This document shows, piece after piece, positions 45,052-57,400 of a DNA stretch of 64,000 nucleotides. The notes under the pieces were generated by a model. The model made no database searches, was not told where the DNA came from, and worked only from the letters and a program-made list of their open reading frames with translations. The stretch comes from Ctena decussata (taxonomy: Eukaryota > Mollusca > Bivalvia > Lucinida > Lucinidae). Position numbers and translations under genes: made by a program. The stretch is from assembly GCA_963989385.1 (NCBI GenBank), contig OZ022499.1:80279903-80343902 (forward strand). Reading direction: 5' to 3'. Every line of letters begins with the position of its first letter. The stretch's first letter is position 1.

Positions 45052-45463
45052 TAGGGCTGGGATGAGTACCCGGGTACCCGAGTCCGGACCGAGTAGACCA
45101 ATTACCCGGGTACATATTTACTACCTGTTACCCGAATGCTTATTATTATGTAATTCATTAGTATTCTATTTCAATAGAATTCCAAGCAAATAGAGCAAAG
45201 TTGTGTGTGACTGTCTTGTATAATTTTGTTGCCATCATAATTGCCAAGCCGTTTTTGTATTTTATAACAGGGAGATTTCCAAATTTTCGTGCCCTTCCCA
45301 TACATATATATGGAAATGAGCTATATCTTTCTTATTATTTGAGACAAACGTATATTATTAACTGTGGACATGCTCAAAATGCTATCGTAACGGGTACCCG
45401 GGTACCCGCGGGTAATAGGGTCTCGGGTACCCAGTTACAAAATCTCTACCCGTTCCGGCCCTT
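45052..45463. mobile_element. hAT-like non-autonomous element, 8-bp TSD TAAGTAAG
   Basis: TAAGTAAG lies at 45044-45051 and 45464-45471. The inverted ends are AGGGCTGGGATGAGTACCCG and, reversed, AGGGCCGGAACGGGTAGAG. The interior is dense in GGGTACCCG. The length, 8-bp duplication and lack of coding fit hAT-type MITEs (inference). Confidence 0.85.
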
Positions 45464-45471
45464 TAAGTAAG

Positions 45472-46570
45472 ACTATTGGTTTTTAGCTTGAAAATGTACC
45501 TTATGGCATAAGTTCAAATAGGGCACACACAGATCAGCCTGCATGTCCGAACAGACTGATCAAGTGTCCCGTTCGCATAACCAATATATGGTAATCTGAA
45601 AAGTGAAGAAGGACTACTCTGATCGGCCTGCACAGAAGGTTCAGCTTTTATGAGTATTAAGTGACCCTGGCGTATACACGTCTTAAAGCTCCTTTTTCAC
45701 ACGGTTCCACTAGCCTTATTTACTTTACAGAATATTATTTTTTGCACAAGCAAACTTTTTTTCATTATTCAGTTATGCTGGATTCATTGAATGTTTGTTC
45801 AAACAAACATGGCTCTGCTGTGTCTGCATAAAGGCTGAGACTGCCTTGAATGCATCCATCGTTGTGTCTTTTTTCACGCCATGCTACTCAGATTTAAAAC
45901 CACCATTTAGCACAAAATAGACAAATACCATAGATCAATTCGAGGACACGGCTGTCAGAACAAACTGTTCAGCCACAGATCAGACAGCTCCTTTTGAATG
46001 AAGTATGAACAGGATTTCCACCATTTGCCAAGTGTTTTTAAAACAAATGCAAAAGTGCAAACTTTATTAGGTATACTTTTTCAACCTTCCTAAACTTATA
46101 ATTCTTTTTTAAACTAACAATCTGCTTTATTGAAGGGAAACAGGCAAATATAAGTGAGAATCTCATTCTATCAAAAAGCTAGACTGGCTGCAGTCTGAAA
46201 CATTGATTTGCATTTTCTTTTTCTTTTTCATTCTTTTTACTAAGTCTCATGCCTCTAAAATCCCACTTTTATTTTGGTCTGATGTTATATAAAGACTTGC
46301 TACAGACCCCTTGGATAGACTAGCATCATTTCAGAGAATAATAATAAGAAAATATGTTTTATCGACTGAAGCCAGTCTATCAAAAAGCATATCTGTGTGT
46401 GAACAGGGTAATAAAACTTCTGGTTCTCAGACTAAGCAATAAATCTTTTAGGCTTTGTATGGGGTCTTGATAAGCCACCAATGGCATAGTGGTCAGCTGT
46501 AATTACAGCACATGTGTTGTTATTTTGAGATTTATTGGCCAGTCAAGAAAGCTACATGTTGCTTGCAGAG
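45472..46570. other. Unassigned stretch
   Basis: A weak F1-like remnant lies at about 45530-45640 (CAGATCAGCCTGCATGTCCG; CTCTGATCGGCCTGCACAG). Otherwise no gene or repeat recognised. Confidence 0.35.
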
Positions 46571-46574
46571 TTGA

Positions 46575-46675
46575 AAAGTCGAAGATGTTGGGTCAGGTAC
46601 AAAAGTATCAGAGAGAGACAAGAAAATAAAATAAAAAGAAAATATCTAACATCTTCGGCTGACAAAAGTCTAACC
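46575..46675. repeat. Inverted repeat AGTCGAAGATGTT copy 2
   Basis: AGTCGAAGATGTTGGGTC on the left and CTAACATCTTCGGCTGAC on the right. Confidence 0.78.
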
Positions 46676-46799
46676 TAGTGATGTGTTGATCTCTTTCCTA
46701 CACTATTCCACTAGAACTTACATATATTCTGGACCTTAACCTATGTAGGCAGGCAGTGGTGAGCATAAAGAAAGATAGGATTTATGAAGAGAAATTTTC

Positions 46800-46853
46800 A
46801 CAATTAAGAACCTGAAGCAAGCGTAGCGAGTGGAGGGTTCTTAATTGCTAAGA
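46800..46853. repeat. Hairpin CAATTAAGAACC
   Basis: CAATTAAGAACC and GGGTTCTTAATTG enclose a 22-bp loop containing AGCAAGCGTAGCGAGTGG. Confidence 0.7.
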
Positions 46854-47168
46854 TTTCTTTTGTAGCCTCTAACCGGCTTATTGTTTGTCTCAGATAACAA
46901 TCTGATCCTGGTATTTCAGATCTTCAGTAGTTTTAATGATGAAGACGGTCTCCATGAATGTGACCAGTCTACACCAATAAATCTACTGAAAATTTGAAAT
47001 TTCAAATGATCTGATTGGATTTTTATCTGGGGCAAACACTAAGGAAAGTTAGGGTTTGAAACAACAAGAAAAGCCAAGTTTTATATAAATTAAATATCTT
47101 TAATTTAATTAATAAGACATCTATGACAAACAGACAGAACTTACAAAACAATTATTCAACAATATATA

Positions 47169-47992
47169 CTGAAAGGATTTAAAAACTTCCACTTTTTATT
47201 GCTGGCTCCTGTTTCCTTTACTTGTGACAGTGTTACCTATGTTACGACAAAATGCTGGGAACTTCTCAAATTTAAAGATAACGCAGTTTATTCGTATCAT
47301 CTACTTAAATGACGTCAGTAAAAGAGCGTTACGTCTTTGAAACGCATAAGGCAAAGACGGCGTTAGCTTATGCAACACTCTTTTAGATGATTTAATAGTG
47401 TGTTAATATTGCCACGTCGTTCACGTTAGTTTGCAATTATCATTGCAGTTGATGCTGTCACGCAAAAGCTACTACGGGGACGGCGTCGACGTAAGTTAAC
47501 GTCACGATCTCTGGATGTTAATTTCGGGTAGCTGCTTTTCTGACGGTCTTTTTAGTTTCTTGTAAACCGTGCACGTCGTCTGGGATTGCAAATTGCCGTA
47601 ATTAACGCATAAAATTATCGCGCGACGTCAGGTTTTGAAACTTCATCATTTAGCTGGCCCAAAACTCTGCACCTGTTAGCGATATTTAGGCGCGGTAGGC
47701 CAAATGAAGCCACAGACCGAGTTCAAACTTTTAAAATTTAATGTGATATTGTGAGAGCAATATGTCACCAGAAAACTGTATACCTGAAGTTATCAATCTG
47801 TATGTAAACTGCACTAAGAACATGAGGCGCACGTGCTTATTCCTGACCGATTCGGTCGAACGATTTCAAGCTTGAGATATCGATATAATCAGGTATTAGA
47901 AAATACATATATTGTAAAATTTCGGAGGGTGTAGCCGCATTTGTTTTCGAGATATTTAAAATTAATGGGTGGAAGTTTTTAAATCCTTTCAG
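47169..47992. mobile_element. 825-bp TIR element family, copy 2
   Basis: 824 bp between TATA flanks, with ends CTGAAAGGATTTAAAAACTT in inverted orientation. It aligns end to end with 1456-2280, including AAATGACGTCAGTAAAAGAG and CGTGCACGTCGTCTG... in the middle. No transposase. Confidence 0.9.
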
Positions 47993-48092
47993 TATATTAT
48001 AGTTCTCTTATTTGATCATTTAGCAGTTTGATCTAACTGACCTTTTATAACCAACAACTTGAATCAGAAAAAGAATGTTAGAAAAGGAAACT

Positions 48093-48315
48093 GGGGCCGC
48101 ATTCATGAAACGACTTAAGTGGTTGCTATGCTGTTGCTAAGGCTAAATTTCTTTGAAGGAGATTCCCTACAACTATGAAATTTGCTCTGGAGGAACAGTC
48201 TTACAAAGACTGTTCCTCCAGACCAAATTTCATATTTGTAGGGAATCTCCTTTATAGATATTTAGCCTTAGCAACCGCAAAGCAACGACTTAAGTGGCTT
48301 TATGAATACGGCCCC
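48093..48315. mobile_element. Fully palindromic foldback GGGGCCGTATT, copy 2
   Basis: GGGGCCGCATTCATGAAACG ... GCTTTATGAATACGGCCCC, same internal order as 31994-32215. Confidence 0.9.
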
Positions 48316-48439
48316 TGGATTTTAGCAAAATAATTGCTGGAAACCATCAGAGTCGTTCTGGTTCCCAATCTTTATAAACCACTTTGACATTATCAGGTTA
48401 TCACTTAACTTGACAAAAATGAAAATAGTTGAATTTGCA

Positions 48440-48540
48440 GCAAATAGCATAGAGCCAGATGGGGTGGCTCATAATGAGCCACCTTATCAGGCTCTTCCCT
48501 GTTTGCTCTTTAGACTTTAAATTCTCAACATGATATAGCT
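48440..48540. repeat. Hairpin repeat family H1 copy
   Basis: GCAAATAGCATAGAGCCAGA, GGTGGCTCATAATGAGCCAC and CTGTTTGCTCTTTAGAC, then CAACATGATATAGCTAGG. The last phrase is the empty site for the insertion at 61448-61633. Confidence 0.78.
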
Positions 48541-49242
48541 AGGATGAATCACTTGACTCAGTTCTACTGAGAGGCCATATCACGTTTTTTGTTAGAGAAA
48601 AACAAACAAACAGAAATGCTCTACAAATTATCATCAAAAGTCCTGGCTAATAACCAAAAACGTGTGTGTTTTAATTCTTGTAATGACGTTCCCCCCCTCC
48701 CACCCCACCCCCCGCACCTCAGCTAAATATACCCATAGCCGCAGTAACTGGGTGCCGTTTGTCCTTCCATATAACCAAACCCTAATAGACTACTTTATTT
48801 TTATCAAATGGATGAGTCTATTTTTCCTTTTTAGGGGTGTCTGGTTTAGTTTATTTTTATCATTTTGCGGCATCTGATCTGGGTCTGCACTGTTTGCCTA
48901 TGTCTTTTTAAGGGACACTAGGCAATAAGGGTCATGCTATGTACTGAAACAATAGCATGATATCAATGATACAATTTTAGCTGCCATTTGAAGAATACAA
49001 AAGCAAAAAAAAAGATGATAATCTCAATTAAACATGAAAAAAAAAGACATTCATTCTACATTGTTCATGAATAAAATTGATCATAACAAGGCAAAACTTA
49101 TATGATAGTTAACCCATTGCATTCTGGGTATTTTTTGTCTTCTGCTGAAATTGTCGTCTACTGAAATTGTCATCTGCATCAATAATCAAGAATATTTTGA
49201 CAATACTGGTCTAACCAACTCTTGTAGAAATGATGTCTAGGC

Positions 49243-49340
49243 AGCAAACAGTTTGGATCTCAGATCAGGCCCCACGTTTGTGGGGCCTGATCTGGATCCA
49301 AACAGTTTGCCCAGATACCCCTTATATAAAGGGGTATCCC
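49243..49340. repeat. Hairpin GTTTGGATC...GATCAGGCCCCAC
   Basis: CAGATCAGGCCCCACG and GTGGGGCCTGATCTGGATCC form a stem inside AAACAGTTTGG / CCAAACAGTTTGCC. A second small stem, ATACCCCTTATATAAAGGGG, follows. Confidence 0.75.
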
Positions 49341-49344
49341 GAAT

Positions 49345-50095
49345 GGAATGGATTAAGATCTGTTGCACATAATGAATTCAATTATACTGGTTACTCACAA
49401 TTTCAAATATTCATAACAGCAGAACTGACAATTCAAACTTGCATCACTTTTAATATGACATCTACTGTAAATGTATGAGAAATAAAAGACATCAACATTC
49501 AAATCACATATGTATTGAGCCCTGACTTATATCAGTTTACCAGTTTAACTCTTTCGGCACCAAGTTTGTATAGAAATGCACTTGCCAGTGCCAAATTTAT
49601 TTTACAATATTGGGCATTTTCTGTTCAATAAAAGCCCTTGAAAGTCTCTAAATTTCATCAAAAAAAGCAAATTTAGTTTTTCTCACGAAAAATCATTTGT
49701 TTGCCATAATCTGGTCATTGACTTTGAATTATTTCCCTTGGTAATGGCGTACAATGGAGCTATTTAATTGGACTGTGCCGGTCTCATTAAAGCCACAATG
49801 GTGCTCTGCCAAGTTGTCGCATCTGGGTGACAATGGCGCCAAAAGACTTAAGCTCTCAGGATGGTAATGAAGTTGATAATGGGTATGACATGAAAATAGC
49901 TGGGCATCGTTTTCGGAGGAATTCATCTTTTAGACCTTAATTACTACAGCTATAAATTTCTCAATCCTCTACCCCACCCACCAAAATAATAAAAAGACAC
50001 ACTTGTACATGAATCTACTATTATAACATACACATTTACAGTGTATGGGTACACCACCATGTTTTTCTGACATTTTTTCAAAGCGAGACAACTTT
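49345..50095. other. Unassigned stretch
   Basis: No gene recognised; the short minus-strand frame at 49729-49926 has no known motif. Confidence 0.35.
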
Positions 50096-50099
50096 TGCA

Positions 50100-50230
50100 A
50101 CTTCCTGTTTGCTTCCCTGGACTACAAAACCCTTCCAAAATGGGATCAACTCTTAAAGGAAAGAATTTGCTCATAGAGGAGCAAATTCTTTCCTTAAAGA
50201 GTTGACTCCCAATGTGAAGGGAGGCAAAAA
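50100..50230. mobile_element. Foldback family H2 copy
   Basis: CAACTCTTAAAGGAAAGAAT, TTGCTCATAGAGGAGCAA and ATTCTTTCCTTAAAGAGTTG form the stem, with AAAACCCTTCCAAAATGG and AAGGGAGGCAAAAAATG outside. Confidence 0.82.
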
Positions 50231-50714
50231 ATGAAACTGTTATGTTGCTGAAAGTGTACTCATTCACCTTAAATACAGTACTGGCTTAGCTCGTAAAAAG
50301 CACACAAATACATGCACATTAATGGATAACAGTCAAATACATAAAACGTAACAGGATTTAAATGCTAGAAATAACTTGCTGGAACATATAAAAGGTAACC
50401 TGATTATCATTTTATAATTACATTCCCTTTAAATTCTTTAGATGAACCTATTCTGCACAAACAGTGTTCATACTTTCATGAACAACATTCGGTCACGCGA
50501 TTTCATTGGTACGCAATGTCACATGTAAACAAAGGATGACATTGGCTGTTGTGGCATTCTATTATATGTCACGTCACTGCGATGGCCTATTAGCGTAAGC
50601 GGCTTACCCGTTTGTTAGTTACAGCTTTTTGTTGTATATTTTACAAATGTTGGTCTTAAAAATTGAAAATGATGCCCAAAATAATTTTAAAATCAAATGT
50701 AATTATAAGAGACA

Positions 50715-50870
50715 AACTTCATTTTTATTTCCGAAGTTCATGGAACGATGAACAAAAAGGGTCATGTGCAAAGTTAACGTGAACACCCTTCAAGCTCACT
50801 TACTTTGCACATGACCAATTGTTTTCATACTTCCATGAACATCCGAAAAATGAAATTTATTTCTTAGTAA
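50715..50870. mobile_element. Foldback GGTCATGTGCAAAGT, copy 1
   Basis: TTCATTTTTATTTCCGAAGT, GAACAAAAAGGGTCATGTGC and AAAGTTAACGTGAAC are mirrored by CTCACTTACTTTGCACATGA and ATCCGAAAAATGAAATT. A relative is at 55160-55310. Confidence 0.78.
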
Positions 50871-51027
50871 TGCAAAAAGTCTCAATCCTGTCTGTGCATC
50901 AGTACAGTGTAATACAGTGTGTAGCTAAAGCCCCACAGGGTCCAAAGTACACGGCATGAGTGAACAGCCAAAGACTGGACCAATAAATAATTCTTTATGT
51001 ATTTACCCAAAACATTTGGACACCTCA

Positions 51028-51217
51028 GAGCTCCAGATAAGAAGAAGATAATTCAAAGATATTTTTTCTTATTTCTCAATGAAAACATGTTGTGACCCCT
51101 CATTAGAACCTTCTCAGTGAGATGGTTCTAATGAGGGGTCCCAACATATGTTTTCATTGAGAACTGTGAAAACTTATCCCTAAACTATCTCGGTTACCCC
51201 TTCATATCTGGAGCACT
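51028..51217. mobile_element. Foldback family H3 (GAGCTCCAGATAAG) copy 1
   Basis: GAGCTCCAGATAAG at the left, ATCTGGAGC at the right, and the central stem GACCCCTCATTAGAACC / GGTTCTAATGAGGGGTC. Copies also at 60896-61100 and 63591-63791. Confidence 0.85.
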
Positions 51218-51407
51218 GCATTTCCATACAACTGCAAGGACTATTCTGACCAGGATCTGAATCGTTTGCAACAGCTTTTGAAATGAGCTGTATCACACAA
51301 GATGTGTAATGGTAATGCTAATGCTAACACTACAATGTAATGGTAATGGTAATTAATTACTTTTAAATGTAATTGACCCCATCTCAGCACTAGAAGGCAG
51401 CTTAATG

Positions 51408-51646
51408 TGAGCCACATCATGTGACTTCCAACAATGTGGTAGTTTTGTCATGTGATATTAAAATCATCCTCCTTATTTATACAGGGTTATCAGAGACCTC
51501 ACTGTTGGTTCAAAGGCTTAGGCCACTTCCATAGATGGCTGATGTGACAAGCGAAAGCTCTGATCAGACTGCACTTATGTGCAGTCTGATCAAAGCCTTG
51601 GCTTGTCACCAATGCCACATTGTTGGAAATCACATGATGTGGCTCA
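51408..51646. mobile_element. Foldback family F1, diverged subfamily
   Basis: TGAGCCACATCATGTGACTT and CCAACAATGTGG are mirrored by CCACATTGTTGG and CACATGATGTGGCTCA. The inner CTGATCAGACTGC pair resembles F1 but the tips differ. Confidence 0.75.
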
Positions 51647-52344
51647 TGTATTTACGATCAGTCACATCAGACTAGTCTGTGAACCTGTGCAGTCTAGCTA
51701 CAGTCTATGTTTTGCATCTATATAGATGCCTCAGGTTCAATTCCTGACGTTTGCAAATAGCAACTGCTCTGATCAGACTGCATCTGCATGGAAGTGCAGG
51801 CTGATCTGAGCCTGTGCTGTTTACATAGTCGTTAAACACCCTTTATTGCATGTCACAGCTCTTTTCATGCTGACAGCCTAAATTAGAACATCAAATGGTC
51901 TTTAATATGTCTTTATTAACTTATGTCAGACAAACTAACCATTATGGACAGGCTTACAGTAACAGTCTAATTTTAAACCCTAACTGCATTAGTAATCCGG
52001 TTCTGGTTTAACTGGTTAAACATAGTCATGTGAATTATTTGGTATCTATAATAATTTTTCGACCTTTTTCAGTGCTTTGGTGGCTTTTTCTTTTTTTTTT
52101 CAAAAACTGCTCAGCAAATGCTTAAATGATAAGTAAAATAATTAGAAGTCATTTCAGAGTTGAAGTGACAAATTATTAAAGAACTCCTTTGTTTGCAGCT
52201 GGCAAGACTCCTGGACAAATAAGTTAGTATATCATTTTTGAACACCATCTTTTATTTGACTAGCCATGCAAGACCTCTGGCTAAGTTCCGGTTCTATAGT
52301 GCAAACTGGCATGAGAAAATATGTAACAGGTAGATTTGTTCATA

Positions 52345-52582
52345 TGAGCCATGACGCGAGAAAACCAACGATGTGGTTGTGCGCCCATTGCAGACTCAGA
52401 TCAGCCTGTGCATCCGCCCAGTCTGATCAGACTCTTCACTAAGAGCTTAAAGGAAAGCTAAGGGTCTCAGCTGCCTTCAAGCAGATAGGGAAGATTTTGA
52501 TCAGACTGGGCAGATGCCCAGGCTGATATGAGTCTGCTCTGGGCGCATAACCACTTTGTTGGTTTTCTCATGTCGCAGCTCA
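52345..52582. mobile_element. Foldback family F1 copy 6
   Basis: TGAGCCATGACGCGAGAAAA with full inverted partner; TA on both sides (52343-52344 and 52583-52584). Confidence 0.9.
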
Positions 52583-52589
52583 TAAATTA

Positions 52590-54463
52590 AACTTGTTTTA
52601 TTTTAAAAAAAATTTTCTTTTTTTTTTGAAAAAGTTAATGTTTATTTTGGATTATTTCAAGAGGGACAGACATATGATCACATAAATAATGAAAAACTTT
52701 GTTCATTTCTGTTATGCCATACCTTTAATCGCATATGTGCACAAGAAAGTTTTTTCTACTATACACTGAACAAAATTTCTAATTGGTCACATTTTCCATA
52801 GAATTAAGCCTTATGCAAAATTAGATCATTCTGACTTCAAATATGGAAGAATAAACGCATAAATTTTCTCATGTTTACAAACAGCACAATTGCTGATGCA
52901 TTTGCAAAAGGAATCGCTACAGTTTTAGGCACCTTTTTAGATTTACATAATCATTAAAAGGGAGGAAATTTGAATGCAGCAAAACTAAAATTATTACAGA
53001 TATAAAAACCTTGATAAGAGAATACAGATTTTATGTTTTAATGATAGAAAACTTTATTTACTTCTGAAATATTTTGATCTTGTGGCAGCTTGATGCAGTT
53101 TTAATGTGTTTTCAAAACAATCTATGGTTTATAAGGAAGGGGTCAGAACTCTGATAATACAAAATAGTTTTAATGACAACATTCTCGTTAAGCAGGTAGA
53201 TAACAGGCCAATATTTTGATTACAATAACATTCAAAAATATTGTTTAAAATTCATATTTCTGCAAAGTAGAAAACTGACCAATTAGAAATTTTGTTAAAT
53301 GTATATTAGTTCCAGTATGTACATTATAAACTCTGAAAGCTTAAGTTATTAACAATCACATCCTTAAAATTTGTCTTGCAAACTTCATGTCTTCATTATT
53401 AGATTAGTTTGAAAGCCTTTTCTTTAACTGTCACAAAGATTTAAATTCCACTGAAACTGAATTTGTGAATTCATCATGGTCTGAGATGTGATTTTTCTCC
53501 CAGTCCGAGCGGCCTCCTGGGTGATTGTGCTTTGGTATCTAATTTTGTCTAACTAGTTCTTACAGACTGAATTTAATAGTAGGAAAGCATGCCAGTAGAA
53601 TTTGCATCATTTTTGCAGATTTGAACCTATCTAAATTCTGAAATAGTTTGGTTTTCAGCACAGAAAACAAAAATCACCCTTGTGACTTTTAAAATAGCCT
53701 AAATATTGCTTTATCTTAAGAACCTTGATTTGTCTTATGATATTAGGAAAAAGATTAATTTCTTCTTGGATTGAAATGATTTTCATATCTGACCCTTTCC
53801 CTACTACCATAGGACGAACAAGAATTGTCATCAGAAAGCTTAGCTTGCTTGTCCTTGCCCTTGCCTAACATAAAGAAATTGCAAATATGTGACCTTCAAG
53901 GTCAACATAGGGGTGATGCTAGTACTGAGTAAAAATGAGCAGTATCTACCATCAATCACAATATAAACTATTTCCACCAAGGCAATGTGAAACAACATGT
54001 CTGCAAAATCTTTAAAGAAATTTTGTATGTCTGTAACTTAACTTAAGCTCACTAAGGAAGGGGGTATTTTTTTCAGCAAAAAACATTAGCTCACTTAATT
54101 TGAACTGTACTACAGGGCTTAACAAATCCTTGCCTAATGACTTCAATAAGCTAACAATGCTTTAAACAAAAAGGCTCAGGCATTTTGATTATTTGATTGT
54201 CCACTGCATCTAAACCTAGGGTTCTAATTCCATCTCCTATTATCTAGGAAACAAATACACTTCTATCCAGTCAGAACATTACACTTCTATCCAGTCAAAA
54301 CATCTAGCACGCTGCTCAGTTCTATGTACCTCTAACCCTTGAGGCACTAACATCTGGACCTGTCTGTCTTGTGGGCTTTAGAAGCCATGTAGATCTTCTT
54401 CAGGGACAAAACTGTCCCTTCTCAGTTGAAACAAATCCTTTTTCTGTGGCAATTATGCTCCCT
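52590..54463 (-). other. Presumed calpain 3' untranslated region and downstream DNA
   Basis: It directly follows the calpain stop codon on the minus strand. The first minus-strand AATAAA after the stop is at 53053-53058, so a 3' UTR near 1.4 kb is possible but unproved. A perfect TGACCTTCAAGGTCA palindrome lies at 53890-53904. No other gene recognised. Confidence 0.35.
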
Positions 54464-57400
54464 TCAAGTGTACAGAGATTGCTCCAACCACTGAAAGAAA
54501 CATTGTATTATCATATGACGTTGCATCTGAGAGTTTAATAAAGCCGTGCATTAAAAAGAATAATCCACTAGTGGATTAAATATGCAGATTACGTCGTTAC
54601 GTTACACATTGACGTCCATAAAAACTTCGCGTTTTCTAATTGCGAAATCTGCTAATAAAATGCAATTTTAGTGTCATATGATAAATAGAATCTTGCATTC
54701 GTGCTCCTGTATTATTGAATTTATTAAACTTGTTGGGGAAAACCGATAAGATGCTTGGCATAGCCTCGCATCTTATCTTTTTCCCCAATTCGCTTAATAA
54801 ATTCAATAATACATGAGCACTCATGTAAGATCCTCTATTTAATTTTGTTGTAAGACATGAGTTTACCCTTCCAAAATTATTTCAAATATATAAATCAGTT
54901 TTGTGTAATTCAGCTATAAAATGGGGATTTCTCTTCCAAAAGTATCCGAAAGGTCTAGATCCATCTTACAAGATGGATCTAGATCTTTGGAATACTTCTG
55001 GAATGGAAGACCCTAGTTTTATAATTAATAAATATGGTAAACATTGTTTCCATCTACAGTGGTCTAGATAAAGTCAGACCTGCGTTAAGGGGTAACCAAA
55101 GGGGCAAACAACAAGATTTCTGCAGAATACAGTGTTTCTCCTGTCTGCAAATTGTTGAGGAATGAATTTCATTTTTCTGATGTTTATCGAAGTATAAACT
55201 ACATTGGGTCACGTGCAAAGTAAGTGAACCCCAAAGGGGTTCATGTAAACTTTGCTGGCGACCCAGTGTAGTTTATACTTCAATAAACACCAGAAAAATT
55301 AAGTTCATTGTTTATATTTACATTCTTTTCTATCTATTTTGTGACCACAAATTTGCGATAGGAGCTACAGTTGAAGCAGACAAACATTTATATGTGGTTT
55401 TTCTAATGAAAGCGGAACAGCGTCAACGACGTAACAATAACGTCATAACGTGGCCTACGTCCAATCAGATTGGAGGACCGTGGTTTATTTTGACGTCACT
55501 TAACGTCGCGTGAACCGATGTAGTTACTGAAACACAAACTACATTACATTCTAATGGCTTACCATAGGGCTTTTTAATAAATGCACGGATAATGTCAATA
55601 TTCATAAAACACAGCTAAACACGAAACCCCGATGTAAAATATTTACAGTTTAGTAGTATTGCCATTGCCAACAACAATGATGACAATACTAGAAAAGTTA
55701 TACGTCTTACTTCTGCTTGTTGCAGGCTATACAAAAATGGGCTGCTGAAGACAAGTAACCCCTTAATACAATTTCTTTATCATAGTATTTGGAGTCAATG
55801 GCCCCCCAAAGGAAGGCTGCTAAAAACAGTTGATTCCTTTATAGGTGACATATAAGCAGGTTTGACTGTACATGTATCTGAATAATAAGGAAGAATGGTA
55901 TAAATGGCGAGGTGAGAGGTACTGTCTGAAAACAACCACCACCAATACATTAAACTTCCATTCATTAGTTTGTTAATCAAACAGCCAATCCAGGGGTCGC
56001 AAGTTTGATCCCGCTTCTCCTGTCTTTCAAATGAGACTTTTATCCCTATAACCTATGAGTTGGTGGAACATTTGACCCTAGTTCACTCACTCACTCAAAT
56101 ATTTAGCACAATTCTCATCAGTGATAAAAAAACGATTTCAGTGTGTTCTACCCCTCCCAGTGCCAAGTTAAAGTCACAAAGCTTAAAATTCCACTGAGGA
56201 AAATTAACAAAGAGATATTGAAACATTTGTTTAAAAGTTTTAGACTTTTGGAAAAGGAACAAATCCCTCCGCTTACCTGTTCTATTGTCAATTCAGCATG
56301 GCCATTTCTTCTGAACTTTTGATATACATCTGAAAGATATAAGACGTATTGTTTATGCCATCATTCAATAAGAATATGAGCCGCGACACGACAAAACCAA
56401 CAATGAGGTTATGCGCCCAGCGTAGACTCAAATCAGCCTGGGCATCTGCCCAGTTTGATCAGAGTCTTCACTGTCCACATGGAGATAGCTTAGACCCTTA
56501 GCTATCCTTTAAGCACTTAGGGAAGAGTATGATCAGACTGGGTGGATACCCAGGGTGATCTGAGTGTGCGCTGGGCGCACAACCACTCTGTTGTTTTTTT
56601 TTGTGTCGCGGCTCATATGTCTTTGTTCATGTCATCACTTATCACTCATAAATGCTTGACGCTTAAAGCGCAAAAAAGGCAGACAAAAATAATTATGTCC
56701 ATGAGTTTTTTAAAAATGTTTTGACCAATCTATATCCTATCAAGAACCCAAAGACTAGAGAGCAAACTGTGTACATCAAGGAGAGGTGGCTCATGATAAG
56801 CTGCCTTATCAGGATTTACGCTGTTTTCAAATTCAACTGCTTTACGGGTTGACAAACCAGAAGAGTAAACAGCTGACTTTGCAAACAGTGTACATCCAGA
56901 TGAGGAGGCTCAATATATCCAGTCTTAAAAAATGTTCTCCTTGGGAAGCAAACTCTTTCCTTTTAAAGTTGACCCATAGTGGCTTCCCCATTTATCTTAT
57001 TTGTTGGGAGTCCTGACTGCTCAGCTTTCAGTACTTACTAGGAGCCCCTGTAGCTCAGTGGGTTAAGGGCTGGCCTGCTGATCTAGCGTTCCACAGTTCA
57101 ATTCCCGAAGGTGGAAATCTTTTCAATTGTAAACAGGGTTACATAGCACACAGCCTTTAATTATCATCCTTCCATTATCCTGATATGACTGAAATACTGA
57201 TGCGAAAGGACATAAAATCGCAGATCATCCCTCCATCTATTCAATACTTACTAAATAACTTCATAAGCTTGGCAAGACAACACATGAAGCTTTCTAGGCT
57301 GACCTGATTGTGAACATTGGAATATTTAAACACTAATGCTGCCATCGTACTGCTGTTTAATTTGAAACCTGAAATTAGAATTACTCATTTTTACGAGAAT

